Below are positions 16,793 through 23,038 of a stretch of DNA of 23,907 nt, piece after piece. Origin of the DNA: SFTH01 sp963643985 (GTDB taxonomy: Bacteria; Bacillota; Clostridia; Christensenellales; Aristaeellaceae). Made by a program: the position numbers and the translations under genes. Below the pieces are notes generated by a model. The model was not told the DNA's origin, made no database searches, and saw only the letters and a list, made by a program, of their open reading frames with translations. Each line of letters opens with the position of its first letter. Positions within the stretch are counted from its first letter, which is position 1. Where the stretch lies: contig CAVINP010000021.1 in NCBI GenBank assembly GCA_963643985.1, forward strand, positions 1 to 23,907. Reading direction: 5' to 3'.

Positions 16793-17527
16793 ATGGGGAA
16801 ACTGCTTTCGAACATAGTGCAAAAGGCGACTGATTCCGTAAAGTCGGTTTCAACGGCTGTTCAGAGAACCGCAGAGGATGCCGCAGCAAACATCAAGAAG
16901 ATCAAAATACCCGACATAAAGCATCAAAATCAGCAGCCAACGACAGAGAGCATGCAGATCAAGCCCGGGCAAACAGGATATATTGCCACCGAGAATGCGC
17001 TTATGATCATATACTATCTCATGGCTGCCGACGGAACCGTGTTTCACAATGAAGAAGAAAAGTTTGACGCCATTGGTGTCGAGCTTGATCCTGAGTTTGC
17101 TCAAAAGAAGGAGAACGTAATTAAAAAATGCAAGGGGCGGATGGATAAGCTCATAGACGGCGATGATTATTTTGATGTACTCCGAGATGCCGTTGAAGAT
17201 GCACTGATGCTAACGGAAAAGTCCGACGAGTGCTTCATTACGCCGAAGCTGCTGGTATGGGATATGCTGACCGTTGCCTACAGTGATGAAAACTATGACG
17301 AAACGGAGCGCAGGCTGATCAAATACGCCGTCCGTAAGCTTGAAATCGATCGCGCGGTTTTTCTGGAAATGGAGAGCAGTATGTTGACGCTCATTGATGT
17401 GGAAAGGGAACTGAATTGGATTAAAACAACGAATCAGCCCTATCTGGTCATCGAGGCGAGGGTAAACGAATTGTCAAAACGCAAAGACGTCATATTTGAC
17501 AGCATCAAAGATTTGATTAAACTCTGA
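16793..17527 (+). CDS. TerB-like domain protein (cassette gene 2)
   Basis: The 244-residue protein has an amphipathic, Ala/Ser/Lys-rich N-terminus (1-45), a polar linker (42-60) and an all-helical domain (about 65-235) resembling the TerB/tellurite-resistance fold. Two acidic helix-loop motifs stand out: YYLMAADGTVFHNEEEKF (74-91) and VAYSDENYDETERRLIKYAV (161-180); the A-D-G-x-x-x-x-E-E and Y-S-D-E-N-x-x-E-x-E-R patterns are the TerB hallmark and probably bind metal. TerB-type proteins occur in membrane-associated stress and phage-response systems, but no other Ter gene (TerC, TerD, TerY) is present here. AAGGAGG lies 7 bases before the ATG and the previous stop is 12 bases upstream, so it is cotranscribed with gene 1. 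The TerB call rests on motif pattern, not on a profile search. Confidence 0.82.
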   Translation: MGKLLSNIVQKATDSVKSVSTAVQRTAEDAAANIKKIKIPDIKHQNQQPTTESMQIKPGQTGYIATENALMIIYYLMAADGTVFHNEEEKFDAIGVELDPEFAQKKENVIKKCKGRMDKLIDGDDYFDVLRDAVEDALMLTEKSDECFITPKLLVWDMLTVAYSDENYDETERRLIKYAVRKLEIDRAVFLEMESSMLTLIDVERELNWIKTTNQPYLVIEARVNELSKRKDVIFDSIKDLIKL

Positions 17528-17541
17528 TCGGAGGAGAGACT

Positions 17542-18555
17542 ATGCCGTTACCTTTGTTGTTTATAGGCGTTGCAGCCGCTACGGGCATGTTCGGCATCGG
17601 CAGTACAGTAAAAGCCGGCATCGATACCAACAGTGCAAAGAATATCAATCGCAGCGCCAATGAAATCGTTCAGGAGGCCACCGACAGACTCAATGCACAG
17701 CGGTTTGCCTGCGGCAATGCACTTTCGTCGCTCGGCGCAGAAAAGCTGGCCGTGCTCAACGGCACCATGAAAAATTTTCTGGATATATTCACGCAAATCA
17801 AAAACGTGGATTTCAGAAAATCGGAAGGACTTGACGAACTGAATCGCCTGCACATCGACGAACAGGAATTTACGGAACTGAAGTCGATGGTCAAGTTTGC
17901 CGCATCCGTTGCCGGCGGCGCAGCGGCCGGTGCGGCAGGTGGTGCGCTTGCGGCATTTGGTGCCTACGGTGCGGCACAGGCGTTGGCATTCGCCTCGACC
18001 GGAACGGCAATATCCGCTCTGAGCGGAGCCGCAGCCACAAACGCCACGCTCGCTTTCTTCGGCGGCGGTTCTCTGGCAAGCGGCGGTCTGGGAATGGCCG
18101 GCGGTTCGGTCATATTGGGCGGGCTTGTAGTCGGACCGATGCTCATGATCATGGGCCTGATTACAAGCAGTGCTGCCAAGAAAAATCTTGAAAAAGCGCT
18201 CACGAATCGCGCGGAGGCAATCGAGGCAGCCACAGAACTCGATTCGGCTTCTCTGCAGTGTGACGCCATCAGGCGGCGAACTTATCTGTTTTATAATCTG
18301 CTGGCAAGACTGGATTCCATTTTTTCGCCTTTGGTTTATAAAATGAGCGCGATTGTAAACGAAGAAGGTACAGACTACCGTCTCTACGCAGAAGCATCCC
18401 AAAGGGTGGTTGCGGCCTGCGCAAGCATTGCCGTATCGATCAAGGCAGTTCTGGATACGCCGCTGTTGACGGATGACGGTCTGCTGACCGATGCTTCAAA
18501 CGAAACGGCATCAGACATCGAAGACTTTCTTCAAAGTTTAAAGATCGGCTATTAA
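17542..18555 (+). CDS. Protein with long Gly/Ala-rich hydrophobic core, unknown function (cassette gene 3)
   Basis: The 337-residue protein starts with a hydrophobic segment (3-20), continues with a soluble helical region (25-115), then has an unbroken Gly/Ala-rich hydrophobic stretch at about 117-208 with repeated G-x-x-x-G spacing, including the characteristic ASTGTAISALSGAAATNATL (151-170) and FFGGGSLASGGLGMAGG (172-188). A charged, helical C-terminal domain follows (211-337). Similar Gly/Ala-core proteins of unknown role are common in Bacillota; databases often label them loosely (for example as chemotaxis proteins) without evidence. Glycine-zipper helices suit oligomeric membrane insertion, so a pore or membrane-perturbing role is a reasonable inference. 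CGGAGGAG lies just upstream and the gap to gene 2 is 14 bases. Its stop codon overlaps the base of the terminator stem. Confidence 0.83.
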   Translation: MPLPLLFIGVAAATGMFGIGSTVKAGIDTNSAKNINRSANEIVQEATDRLNAQRFACGNALSSLGAEKLAVLNGTMKNFLDIFTQIKNVDFRKSEGLDELNRLHIDEQEFTELKSMVKFAASVAGGAAAGAAGGALAAFGAYGAAQALAFASTGTAISALSGAAATNATLAFFGGGSLASGGLGMAGGSVILGGLVVGPMLMIMGLITSSAAKKNLEKALTNRAEAIEAATELDSASLQCDAIRRRTYLFYNLLARLDSIFSPLVYKMSAIVNEEGTDYRLYAEASQRVVAACASIAVSIKAVLDTPLLTDDGLLTDASNETASDIEDFLQSLKIGY

Positions 18556-18598
18556 AAGAACACACACCGGGGCCGTCTGCTCCGGTGCGTGTTCTTTT
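18554..18598. terminator. Strong bidirectional terminator between cassette and sugar kinase gene
   Basis: AAAAGAACACACACCGG (18554-18570) and CCGGTGCGTGTTCTTTT (18582-18598) pair over 17 positions with one mismatch around an 11-base loop. The A-rich and T-rich ends let it work in both directions, which fits the two converging genes. The left arm begins inside the stop codon of cassette gene 3. Confidence 0.92.
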
Positions 18599-18608
18599 CG
18601 CAGATGAA

Positions 18609-19610
18609 TCAGCGCAGCTTTCTGTACAGATCCATGACCTCGTCTCTTGTGCGCATGCCGTCGGTGGCACTGGCTTCGGAGAGGGAGGCTGCTGCGGAAG
18701 CGATGCCCAGCACAATGGCATCCTCCAGCTTGTCGCCGTGCTCCGCGCCGCAGAGCACGCCCGCACAGAAGGCGTCACCCGCACCGACGCTGCCCTTGAT
18801 GTAGCCTTCAGGCAGGTGGAGGCTTTCCTTGGCAATATAATTATTGTTTTCGTCCAGACCGAAGCCGCCTTCGGGGCAGTGGATGACCGCCCAGGTGGAC
18901 ACGCCCAGTTCCTTCATGCGCTTGAGTGCCAGCGGAATATTGTCATAGAGCAGTTTGTCGTTTTCATCGCGCAGCGCAATGCCGGTGCTCTGACCCGCTT
19001 CCAGTTCATTGATGATGCAGTAGTCCGTATACTTCAGTGCAGGCTGCACCAGTCGCGTGAAGCGATCACTGGCCTCACTGACAACATCGATGGACGTCTT
19101 GATGCCGCGCTGCTGAACCGCATGCAGCAATCGTGCCATGTGCGTACCGTATTCGTCGTCGGCGCGATCCATCGCATCCAGCAAAAGAATATAGCCGATA
19201 TGGAAGATGCTGCAGTTCAGTGCATCAAGATTGACATCGTCAACATCGAATTTGGAATTTGCACCCAGATAGGTAAAGAAGGTGCGCTCCTTGGAAAGCT
19301 GATCGCTCAATACAAGCGTGAAGGCGGAGATGCCCTCGCAGATTATGTTGCTCGTGTCGATGTTAGGATACTTCCCGAGATTGGCCATGACCAGGTCGCC
19401 CTCGGCATCCTTGCCGTTTCGCCCCATGGCGTACAGAGGCATGGAGGGATCGAGCTTGGCAAGGTCAATGATCGTATTGCAGACCGCGCCACCCGTTGAG
19501 CGGGAGATACCGTCCTGAATCTGTACCAGCTGCCCCTGTTTCGGCCAACCGTTGCAGGGATAGAGAATATCAACGACCATGTTTCCTGCCACACAAATAC
19601 CTTTATTCAT
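18609..19610 (-). CDS. PfkB-family (ribokinase-like) carbohydrate kinase, substrate unknown
   Basis: The 333-residue product is a PfkB-family kinase. It starts with KGICVAGNMVVDILY, the family's first strand with the substrate-binding aspartate (D14), then shows the glycine pair in STGGAVCN (38-45), the NELE motif (201-204) for metal-phosphate binding and the signature GSVGAGDAFCAG (273-284) with catalytic D279. The family phosphorylates sugars or nucleosides with ATP; nothing nearby names the substrate, since there is no transporter, isomerase or aldolase alongside. It is a single-gene unit with GAGGTGA 6 bases before the ATG, its own promoter, and a terminator just past the stop. A perfect inverted repeat over the promoter suggests regulation by a repressor. 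Confidence 0.93.
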   Translation of the reverse strand: MNKGICVAGNMVVDILYPCNGWPKQGQLVQIQDGISRSTGGAVCNTIIDLAKLDPSMPLYAMGRNGKDAEGDLVMANLGKYPNIDTSNIICEGISAFTLVLSDQLSKERTFFTYLGANSKFDVDDVNLDALNCSIFHIGYILLLDAMDRADDEYGTHMARLLHAVQQRGIKTSIDVVSEASDRFTRLVQPALKYTDYCIINELEAGQSTGIALRDENDKLLYDNIPLALKRMKELGVSTWAVIHCPEGGFGLDENNNYIAKESLHLPEGYIKGSVGAGDAFCAGVLCGAEHGDKLEDAIVLGIASAAASLSEASATDGMRTRDEVMDLYRKLR

Positions 19611-19630
19611 AATTAATCACCTCATGAATA

Positions 19631-19651
19631 TAAAATGTTGTGTTCATTTTA
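19631..19651. promoter_or_regulatory. Perfect inverted repeat over the kinase promoter (possible operator)
   Basis: TAAAATG (19631-19637) and CATTTTA (19645-19651) are perfect inverted copies with a 7-base spacer, 21 bases in all. The right arm coincides with the kinase -10 box and the left arm lies near the expected transcription start, a classic repressor position. The right arm would be upstream of the transcript, so an RNA hairpin is unlikely. Confidence 0.5.
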
Positions 19652-19674
19652 ACATATCACGGGAACGATTTCAA
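19646..19674 (-). promoter_or_regulatory. Promoter of the PfkB-family kinase gene
   Basis: Minus-strand -35 TTGAAA (19669-19674) and -10 TAAAAT (19646-19651) are 17 bases apart. The -10 box ends 35 bases before the ATG. Confidence 0.75.
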
Positions 19675-19690
19675 GCACATACCGGGACAT

Positions 19691-19723
19691 TGATGCTCAA
19701 ATCATCCGACAATGATGCTCAAA
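19691..19723. repeat. Two direct copies of an 11-base motif, 22 bases apart
   Basis: TGATGCTCAAA occurs at 19691-19701 and again at 19713-19723. The period of 22 bases is close to two helical turns, placing both copies on the same DNA face. They sit 17 bases upstream of the kinase -35 box and about 50 bases upstream of the asp23 -35 box, so an activator site is possible. Confidence 0.55.
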
Positions 19724-19773
19724 ACGGTGCTTGCTTCGGAAAATGTACAACGATAAATTAAGGCAAAATGTGA

Positions 19774-19802
19774 TTGCACTTTGGTGCAGTATCTGTTATA
19801 AT
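19774..19802 (+). promoter_or_regulatory. Promoter of the asp23-amaP-nusB-xse-ispA run, with palindrome at the -35 box
   Basis: The -35 TTGCAC (19774-19779) and a perfect -10 TATAAT (19797-19802) are 17 bases apart. TGCAC (19775-19779) and GTGCA (19784-19788) form an inverted repeat with a 4-base spacer that overlaps the -35 box, a possible operator. The leader is 55 bases. Confidence 0.85.
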
Positions 19803-19857
19803 ATAACATAGAGGCGCAAGCCCTGAAATCAGAATGACAAAAGCGGAGGTTTTTACC

Positions 19858-20367
19858 ATGGCTGATAATAATAGCAAGGAACTCGAAGTCAAGCTGGACG
19901 AAAACCCGAACGGCACCGTGTCGTTTGCGACGGATGTGGTGGCCACCATTGCCGGTCTCGCCGTGACCGAGGTCGAGGGTGTGGCCAGCATGAGCTCGCC
20001 CAAGGGCGGCTTTGCCGACATGTTCTCCGGCAAGAGCACGCGCAACTTCACCAAGGGCGTGCGCGTGGATCTGGAAGACAACAAGGTGACGGTGGATGTG
20101 TCCATCATCGTCGAATACGGTTCCCCTGTGCCGGATGTGGCACACAGCATTCAGGAGAATGTCAAAAAGGCCATCGAAACCATGAGCGGTTTGGATGTCT
20201 ATGCCGTGGATGTTCATGTCAACGGCGTGAGCTTCGAAAAGGAGCAGCGTGCCGCTGCCGAGCTTGAGGAGCAGCACAAGAAGATGCTTGAAAAGAGCGA
20301 AGATGCTGCCGCAGGTGAAGCAGAAGAAGATGACGATGCACAGGATGATACCGTCATCGACGAATAA
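19858..20367 (+). CDS. asp23: Asp23/Gls24-family envelope stress response protein
   Basis: The 169-residue soluble protein carries an Asp23 domain (about 18-125): GTVSFATDVVATIAGLAV, EVEGVASM, a middle VTVDVSIIVEYGSPVPDVA (77-95) and VDVHVNGVSF (117-126). A highly acidic, Ala/Glu/Asp-rich tail (126-169) follows. Asp23 proteins gather at the inner face of the membrane through the anchor AmaP and respond to cell-wall or alkaline stress. The ATG at 19858 has GGAGG 8 bases upstream; an ATG 24 bases earlier lacks such a site. amaP follows after 40 bases, the expected partner order. Confidence 0.93.
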   Translation: MADNNSKELEVKLDENPNGTVSFATDVVATIAGLAVTEVEGVASMSSPKGGFADMFSGKSTRNFTKGVRVDLEDNKVTVDVSIIVEYGSPVPDVAHSIQENVKKAIETMSGLDVYAVDVHVNGVSFEKEQRAAAELEEQHKKMLEKSEDAAAGEAEEDDDAQDDTVIDE

Positions 20368-20407
20368 TCACCGATTTGTACATCAAATATGAAGGGGTGA
20401 ATTCAAA

Positions 20408-21085
20408 GTGAAGCTGAACTTTGGCAAAAGGCTTGTACTGTTTCTGCACTGGCTGCTCTCTGTCATAGCCGTTGTGCTGGCGGCATGCCTGTGCATCTGG
20501 CCCGACTTCGTGTACGGTCTGTTTGACATGGCCTACGCTGCCATCGGCAAGAATACGACCGACATCATAGGTGCGGCAGTGCTGGCAGTGTATGTACTGC
20601 TGGCTGTCCTGACCGTGATCTTCATATTCTCCGACAATCAAAAGCGTCATGAGCGCGGCTTTATTACCGTTGACTCCAGCGATTCCGGCAAGACCCGTAT
20701 CGCTGTGGGCGCGGTTGAGCAAATGATCCGTCAGGCCGTGCGCATGGTGGAGGGCATCACCGAGATCAAGACCAACATCATCAATCAGGAGGATGCCATC
20801 TCCATCAACGTCAACGTGACCATTTCCGGCGGCGCGCACATTCCCACCGTGACGGCCAACATTCAGCGCGCGATCCGCAGCTACATCGAACTCAATTGCG
20901 GCGTGGCCGTGCGTGCGGTAAGCGTCAGCGTGCATGCGGTGGACGGCCTGGAGAAGGATGTGCCCGTGATGAACGCAGAGCCGCCGATTGCACAGGAACA
21001 GACGGTTGCCGAAGAACCCGCAATCGATCTTCCGATCGAAGATAAAGCAGAGGAAACCCACGAAGAAGATAATAGCGAGGCTTGA
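20408..21085 (+). CDS. amaP: AmaP-type membrane anchor with Asp23-like domain
   Basis: The 225-residue protein has two N-terminal membrane helices (about 9-31 and 52-74), then an Asp23-like domain (about 85-180) with TRIAVGAVEQMIRQAVRMVE (96-115) and VNVTISGGAHIPTVTANIQ, and a Glu-rich tail (190-225). In staphylococci AmaP tethers Asp23 to the membrane. The start is GTG at 20408, preceded by GAAGGGGTG with about 8 bases of spacing; there is no suitable ATG. It lies between asp23 and nusB, 3 bases from the latter. Confidence 0.9.
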   Translation: MKLNFGKRLVLFLHWLLSVIAVVLAACLCIWPDFVYGLFDMAYAAIGKNTTDIIGAAVLAVYVLLAVLTVIFIFSDNQKRHERGFITVDSSDSGKTRIAVGAVEQMIRQAVRMVEGITEIKTNIINQEDAISINVNVTISGGAHIPTVTANIQRAIRSYIELNCGVAVRAVSVSVHAVDGLEKDVPVMNAEPPIAQEQTVAEEPAIDLPIEDKAEETHEEDNSEA

Positions 21086-21088
21086 TTT

Positions 21089-21487
21089 ATGAACAGAACG
21101 ATGGCACGCGCACATGCAATGCAGCTGATTTATGAGAGCGAAATGGGCGGCGAAGGCGGCGAAGAGACGCGTCTTAATCTGCTCTGCGTCGAACCGGACG
21201 AAAGCGAGGCCGACTACATGGAGCGCATGTTCAAGGGCGTTTCCGATAATCTGGCCAGGATCGATGCCGACATCGCAGCCAATCTGCGTGGATGGACGCT
21301 GGAGCGCCTCTCCCGTGTGGACTTGGCAATACTGCGCTTGGGTGCGTACGAACTGATGCTGGGCGAGGTAACGCCCGGTGTGGCCATCAATGAAGCCGTG
21401 GAACTGGCTAACCAATATTCCACCGAAAAGGCCGGTCCGTTCATAAACGGCGTTCTGGGCAGCATTTCACGTGCAAACGCAGAATGA
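21089..21487 (+). CDS. nusB: Transcription antitermination factor NusB
   Basis: NusB acts with NusE (ribosomal protein S10) in rRNA antitermination. The 132-residue protein shows MARAHAMQLIYESEM at the N-terminus, WTLERLSRVDLAILRLGAYE in the middle and VAINEAVELANQYSTEKAG plus FINGVLGSI at the end, all typical and at normal length. GAGG lies 8 bases upstream of the ATG, inside the end of amaP. Position before xseA is the usual Bacillota order. Confidence 0.97.
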   Translation: MNRTMARAHAMQLIYESEMGGEGGEETRLNLLCVEPDESEADYMERMFKGVSDNLARIDADIAANLRGWTLERLSRVDLAILRLGAYELMLGEVTPGVAINEAVELANQYSTEKAGPFINGVLGSISRANAE

Positions 21488-21522
21488 AACGACTGCATAA
21501 GAACAAAGGACATAAATTTAAG

Positions 21523-21557
21523 GCCGGTTGCCCCTCATTGCGGGCCACCGGCTCTTT
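21523..21557 (+). terminator. Hairpin with short T tract between nusB and xseA (possible partial terminator)
   Basis: GCCGGT-T-GCCC (21523-21533) and GGGC-C-ACCGGC (21542-21552) form an 11-position stem with one mismatch and an 8-base loop, followed by TCTTT. The weak T tract suggests partial termination or attenuation; the xseA start is only about 30 bases further on and no separate promoter is evident. Confidence 0.5.
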
Positions 21558-21585
21558 ATGGCACAAGCGAGGTTGAAAACAATTG

Positions 21586-22821
21586 ATGTTGGAAGCGGAT
21601 CGGGCGCTGAGCGTCACGGAACTGAACGAATATGTCCGCAGGCTGCTGGCCGGCGACGTACTGCTGAGAAATGTTGAGGTAGCCGGTGAAATCTCCGGCT
21701 ACAAGCATCATGTCAGCGGGCACCGCTATTTTACGCTGAAGGATGCCGGCGCTCGCGTGCAGTGCGTTATGTTTCGCCAAAATGCCATGTCGCTGGATTT
21801 TCAGCCTAAGGACGGCATGCAGGTGTGCGTGAACGCAAGCGCCTCGCTCTACAGCGCAGGCGGCAGCTATCAACTTTATATCAACGAAATGCATCAGCGC
21901 GGCGCCGGGGATCTGTACCGCAAATTTGAGGAACTCAAGCGCAAACTCCAGGCCGAGGGACTGTTTGATCCGGCCATCAAGCGTGACATTCCCCTCAAGC
22001 CCCGTGTCATCGGCGTGGCCACATCCCGAACGGGCGCGGCCGTGCGCGACATCATACGCGTGGCAAGGCGGCGCAACCCGAACGTCGGCGTCATACTGGC
22101 GCCCTGCTCCGTGCAGGGTGCAGACGCTGCGGGCGAGATCGTTGCAGCCGTCGAGGCACTCAACCGCGACGGCCGGCCGGACGTAATACTGGTCGGGCGC
22201 GGCGGCGGTTCCATAGAGGACCTTTGGCCGTTCAATGAAGAAATTGTGGCGCGGGCGATTGCTGCTTCAAAAATTCCCACCATCTCCTGCGTGGGACACG
22301 AGACGGATTTTACAATCGCGGACTTCGTAGCGGACGTACGTGCAGCCACGCCATCCATGGCAGCGGAAATCGCCGTGCCGATGATCGCGGACATGAAAAA
22401 GGCGCTGAACGGCCTCATGCAGCGTTTCGCCTCCGCACTGAAACAGTCAAACCGACTGAGGCGGGCGAAGCTTGAAAGGCTGAGCAAATCCCGGGCAATG
22501 CTTCATCCGGAGCAGATGCTGATCGAGCCTCGGCGCAGACGGCTTGAGGAACTTTATCCGCTCTGTACAAAGGGTCTTGAAAACCGCCTGAGGGTGAACC
22601 GTGAACGTCTGGCCCGTGCCGAGGCCAAGCTTCAGGCACTCAACCCCGCATCGGTACTCGGGCGCGGCTATGCCTGTGTCTCGGTCGACGGACACATCGT
22701 ATCCTCCGTTGCGGACCTGAATGTGGACACTCGGGTACAGCTGCGCTTTGCGGACGGCAATGCGACGGCTGCGATTACGGACATTTCGAAACATATCGGA
22801 GAGGTATCGGATCATGAATGA
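21586..22821 (+). CDS. xseA: Exodeoxyribonuclease VII large subunit
   Basis: Exonuclease VII degrades single-stranded DNA from both ends into short oligonucleotides; XseA is the catalytic subunit. The 411-residue product shows the N-terminal OB fold (about 25-105) with VEVAGEISGY and HRYFTLKDAGARVQCVMFR, the linker GLFDPAIKRDIPLKPRVIGV (125-144) and TSRTGAAVRDI, then VGRGGGSIEDLWPFNEE (203-219) and CVGHETDFTIADFVAD (235-250), RAATPSMAAE and a C-terminal coiled-coil region. A TTG codon in frame one codon earlier (21583) has the better distance to GAGG (10 versus 13 bases), so the start could be either. The 3' end overlaps xseB by 8 bases. Confidence 0.97.
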   Translation: MLEADRALSVTELNEYVRRLLAGDVLLRNVEVAGEISGYKHHVSGHRYFTLKDAGARVQCVMFRQNAMSLDFQPKDGMQVCVNASASLYSAGGSYQLYINEMHQRGAGDLYRKFEELKRKLQAEGLFDPAIKRDIPLKPRVIGVATSRTGAAVRDIIRVARRRNPNVGVILAPCSVQGADAAGEIVAAVEALNRDGRPDVILVGRGGGSIEDLWPFNEEIVARAIAASKIPTISCVGHETDFTIADFVADVRAATPSMAAEIAVPMIADMKKALNGLMQRFASALKQSNRLRRAKLERLSKSRAMLHPEQMLIEPRRRRLEELYPLCTKGLENRLRVNRERLARAEAKLQALNPASVLGRGYACVSVDGHIVSSVADLNVDTRVQLRFADGNATAAITDISKHIGEVSDHE

Positions 22822-23038
22822 AGACAGAATCAGTTATGAAGAAGGCATTCAGGAGCTCGAGGCGCTTGTAAACGCGCTGGAAGCGGGTGAAATGACGCTG
22901 GATGAGTCCTTCAAGGCCTATGAGCGTGCAACGAAGCTGAAGAATGCACTCGAGACGCTGCTGGATGAGGGCGACAAGCGCATACTCGTGCTGACGTCCT
23001 CGGGCGAAGAGGAACTGGATGCGGAGGAAGTCAAGTGA
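22814..23038 (+). CDS. xseB: Exodeoxyribonuclease VII small subunit
   Basis: The 74-residue product begins MNEDRISYEEGIQELEALVN, followed by LEAGEMTLDESFKAYERA, the family hallmark, and ends in an acidic tail. It binds the coiled coil of XseA in multiple copies. The ATG at 22814 overlaps the xseA end and has GGAGAGG about 9 bases upstream. A longer in-frame start lies wholly within xseA and is not supported. Its stop shares bases with the next gene's GTG start. Confidence 0.96.
   Translation: MNEDRISYEEGIQELEALVNALEAGEMTLDESFKAYERATKLKNALETLLDEGDKRILVLTSSGEEELDAEEVK

Noticed and set aside
17548..18402. 284-codon minus-strand frame opposite cassette gene 3
   Set aside because: Cassette gene 3 has a good ribosome site, operon spacing and a known-type Gly/Ala core; the antisense frame has no such support.
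15164..18598. Cassette as an integrated mobile element
   Set aside because: No integrase, transposase, terminal inverted repeat, flanking direct repeat or tRNA gene was found around it. Horizontal gain remains possible but not shown.
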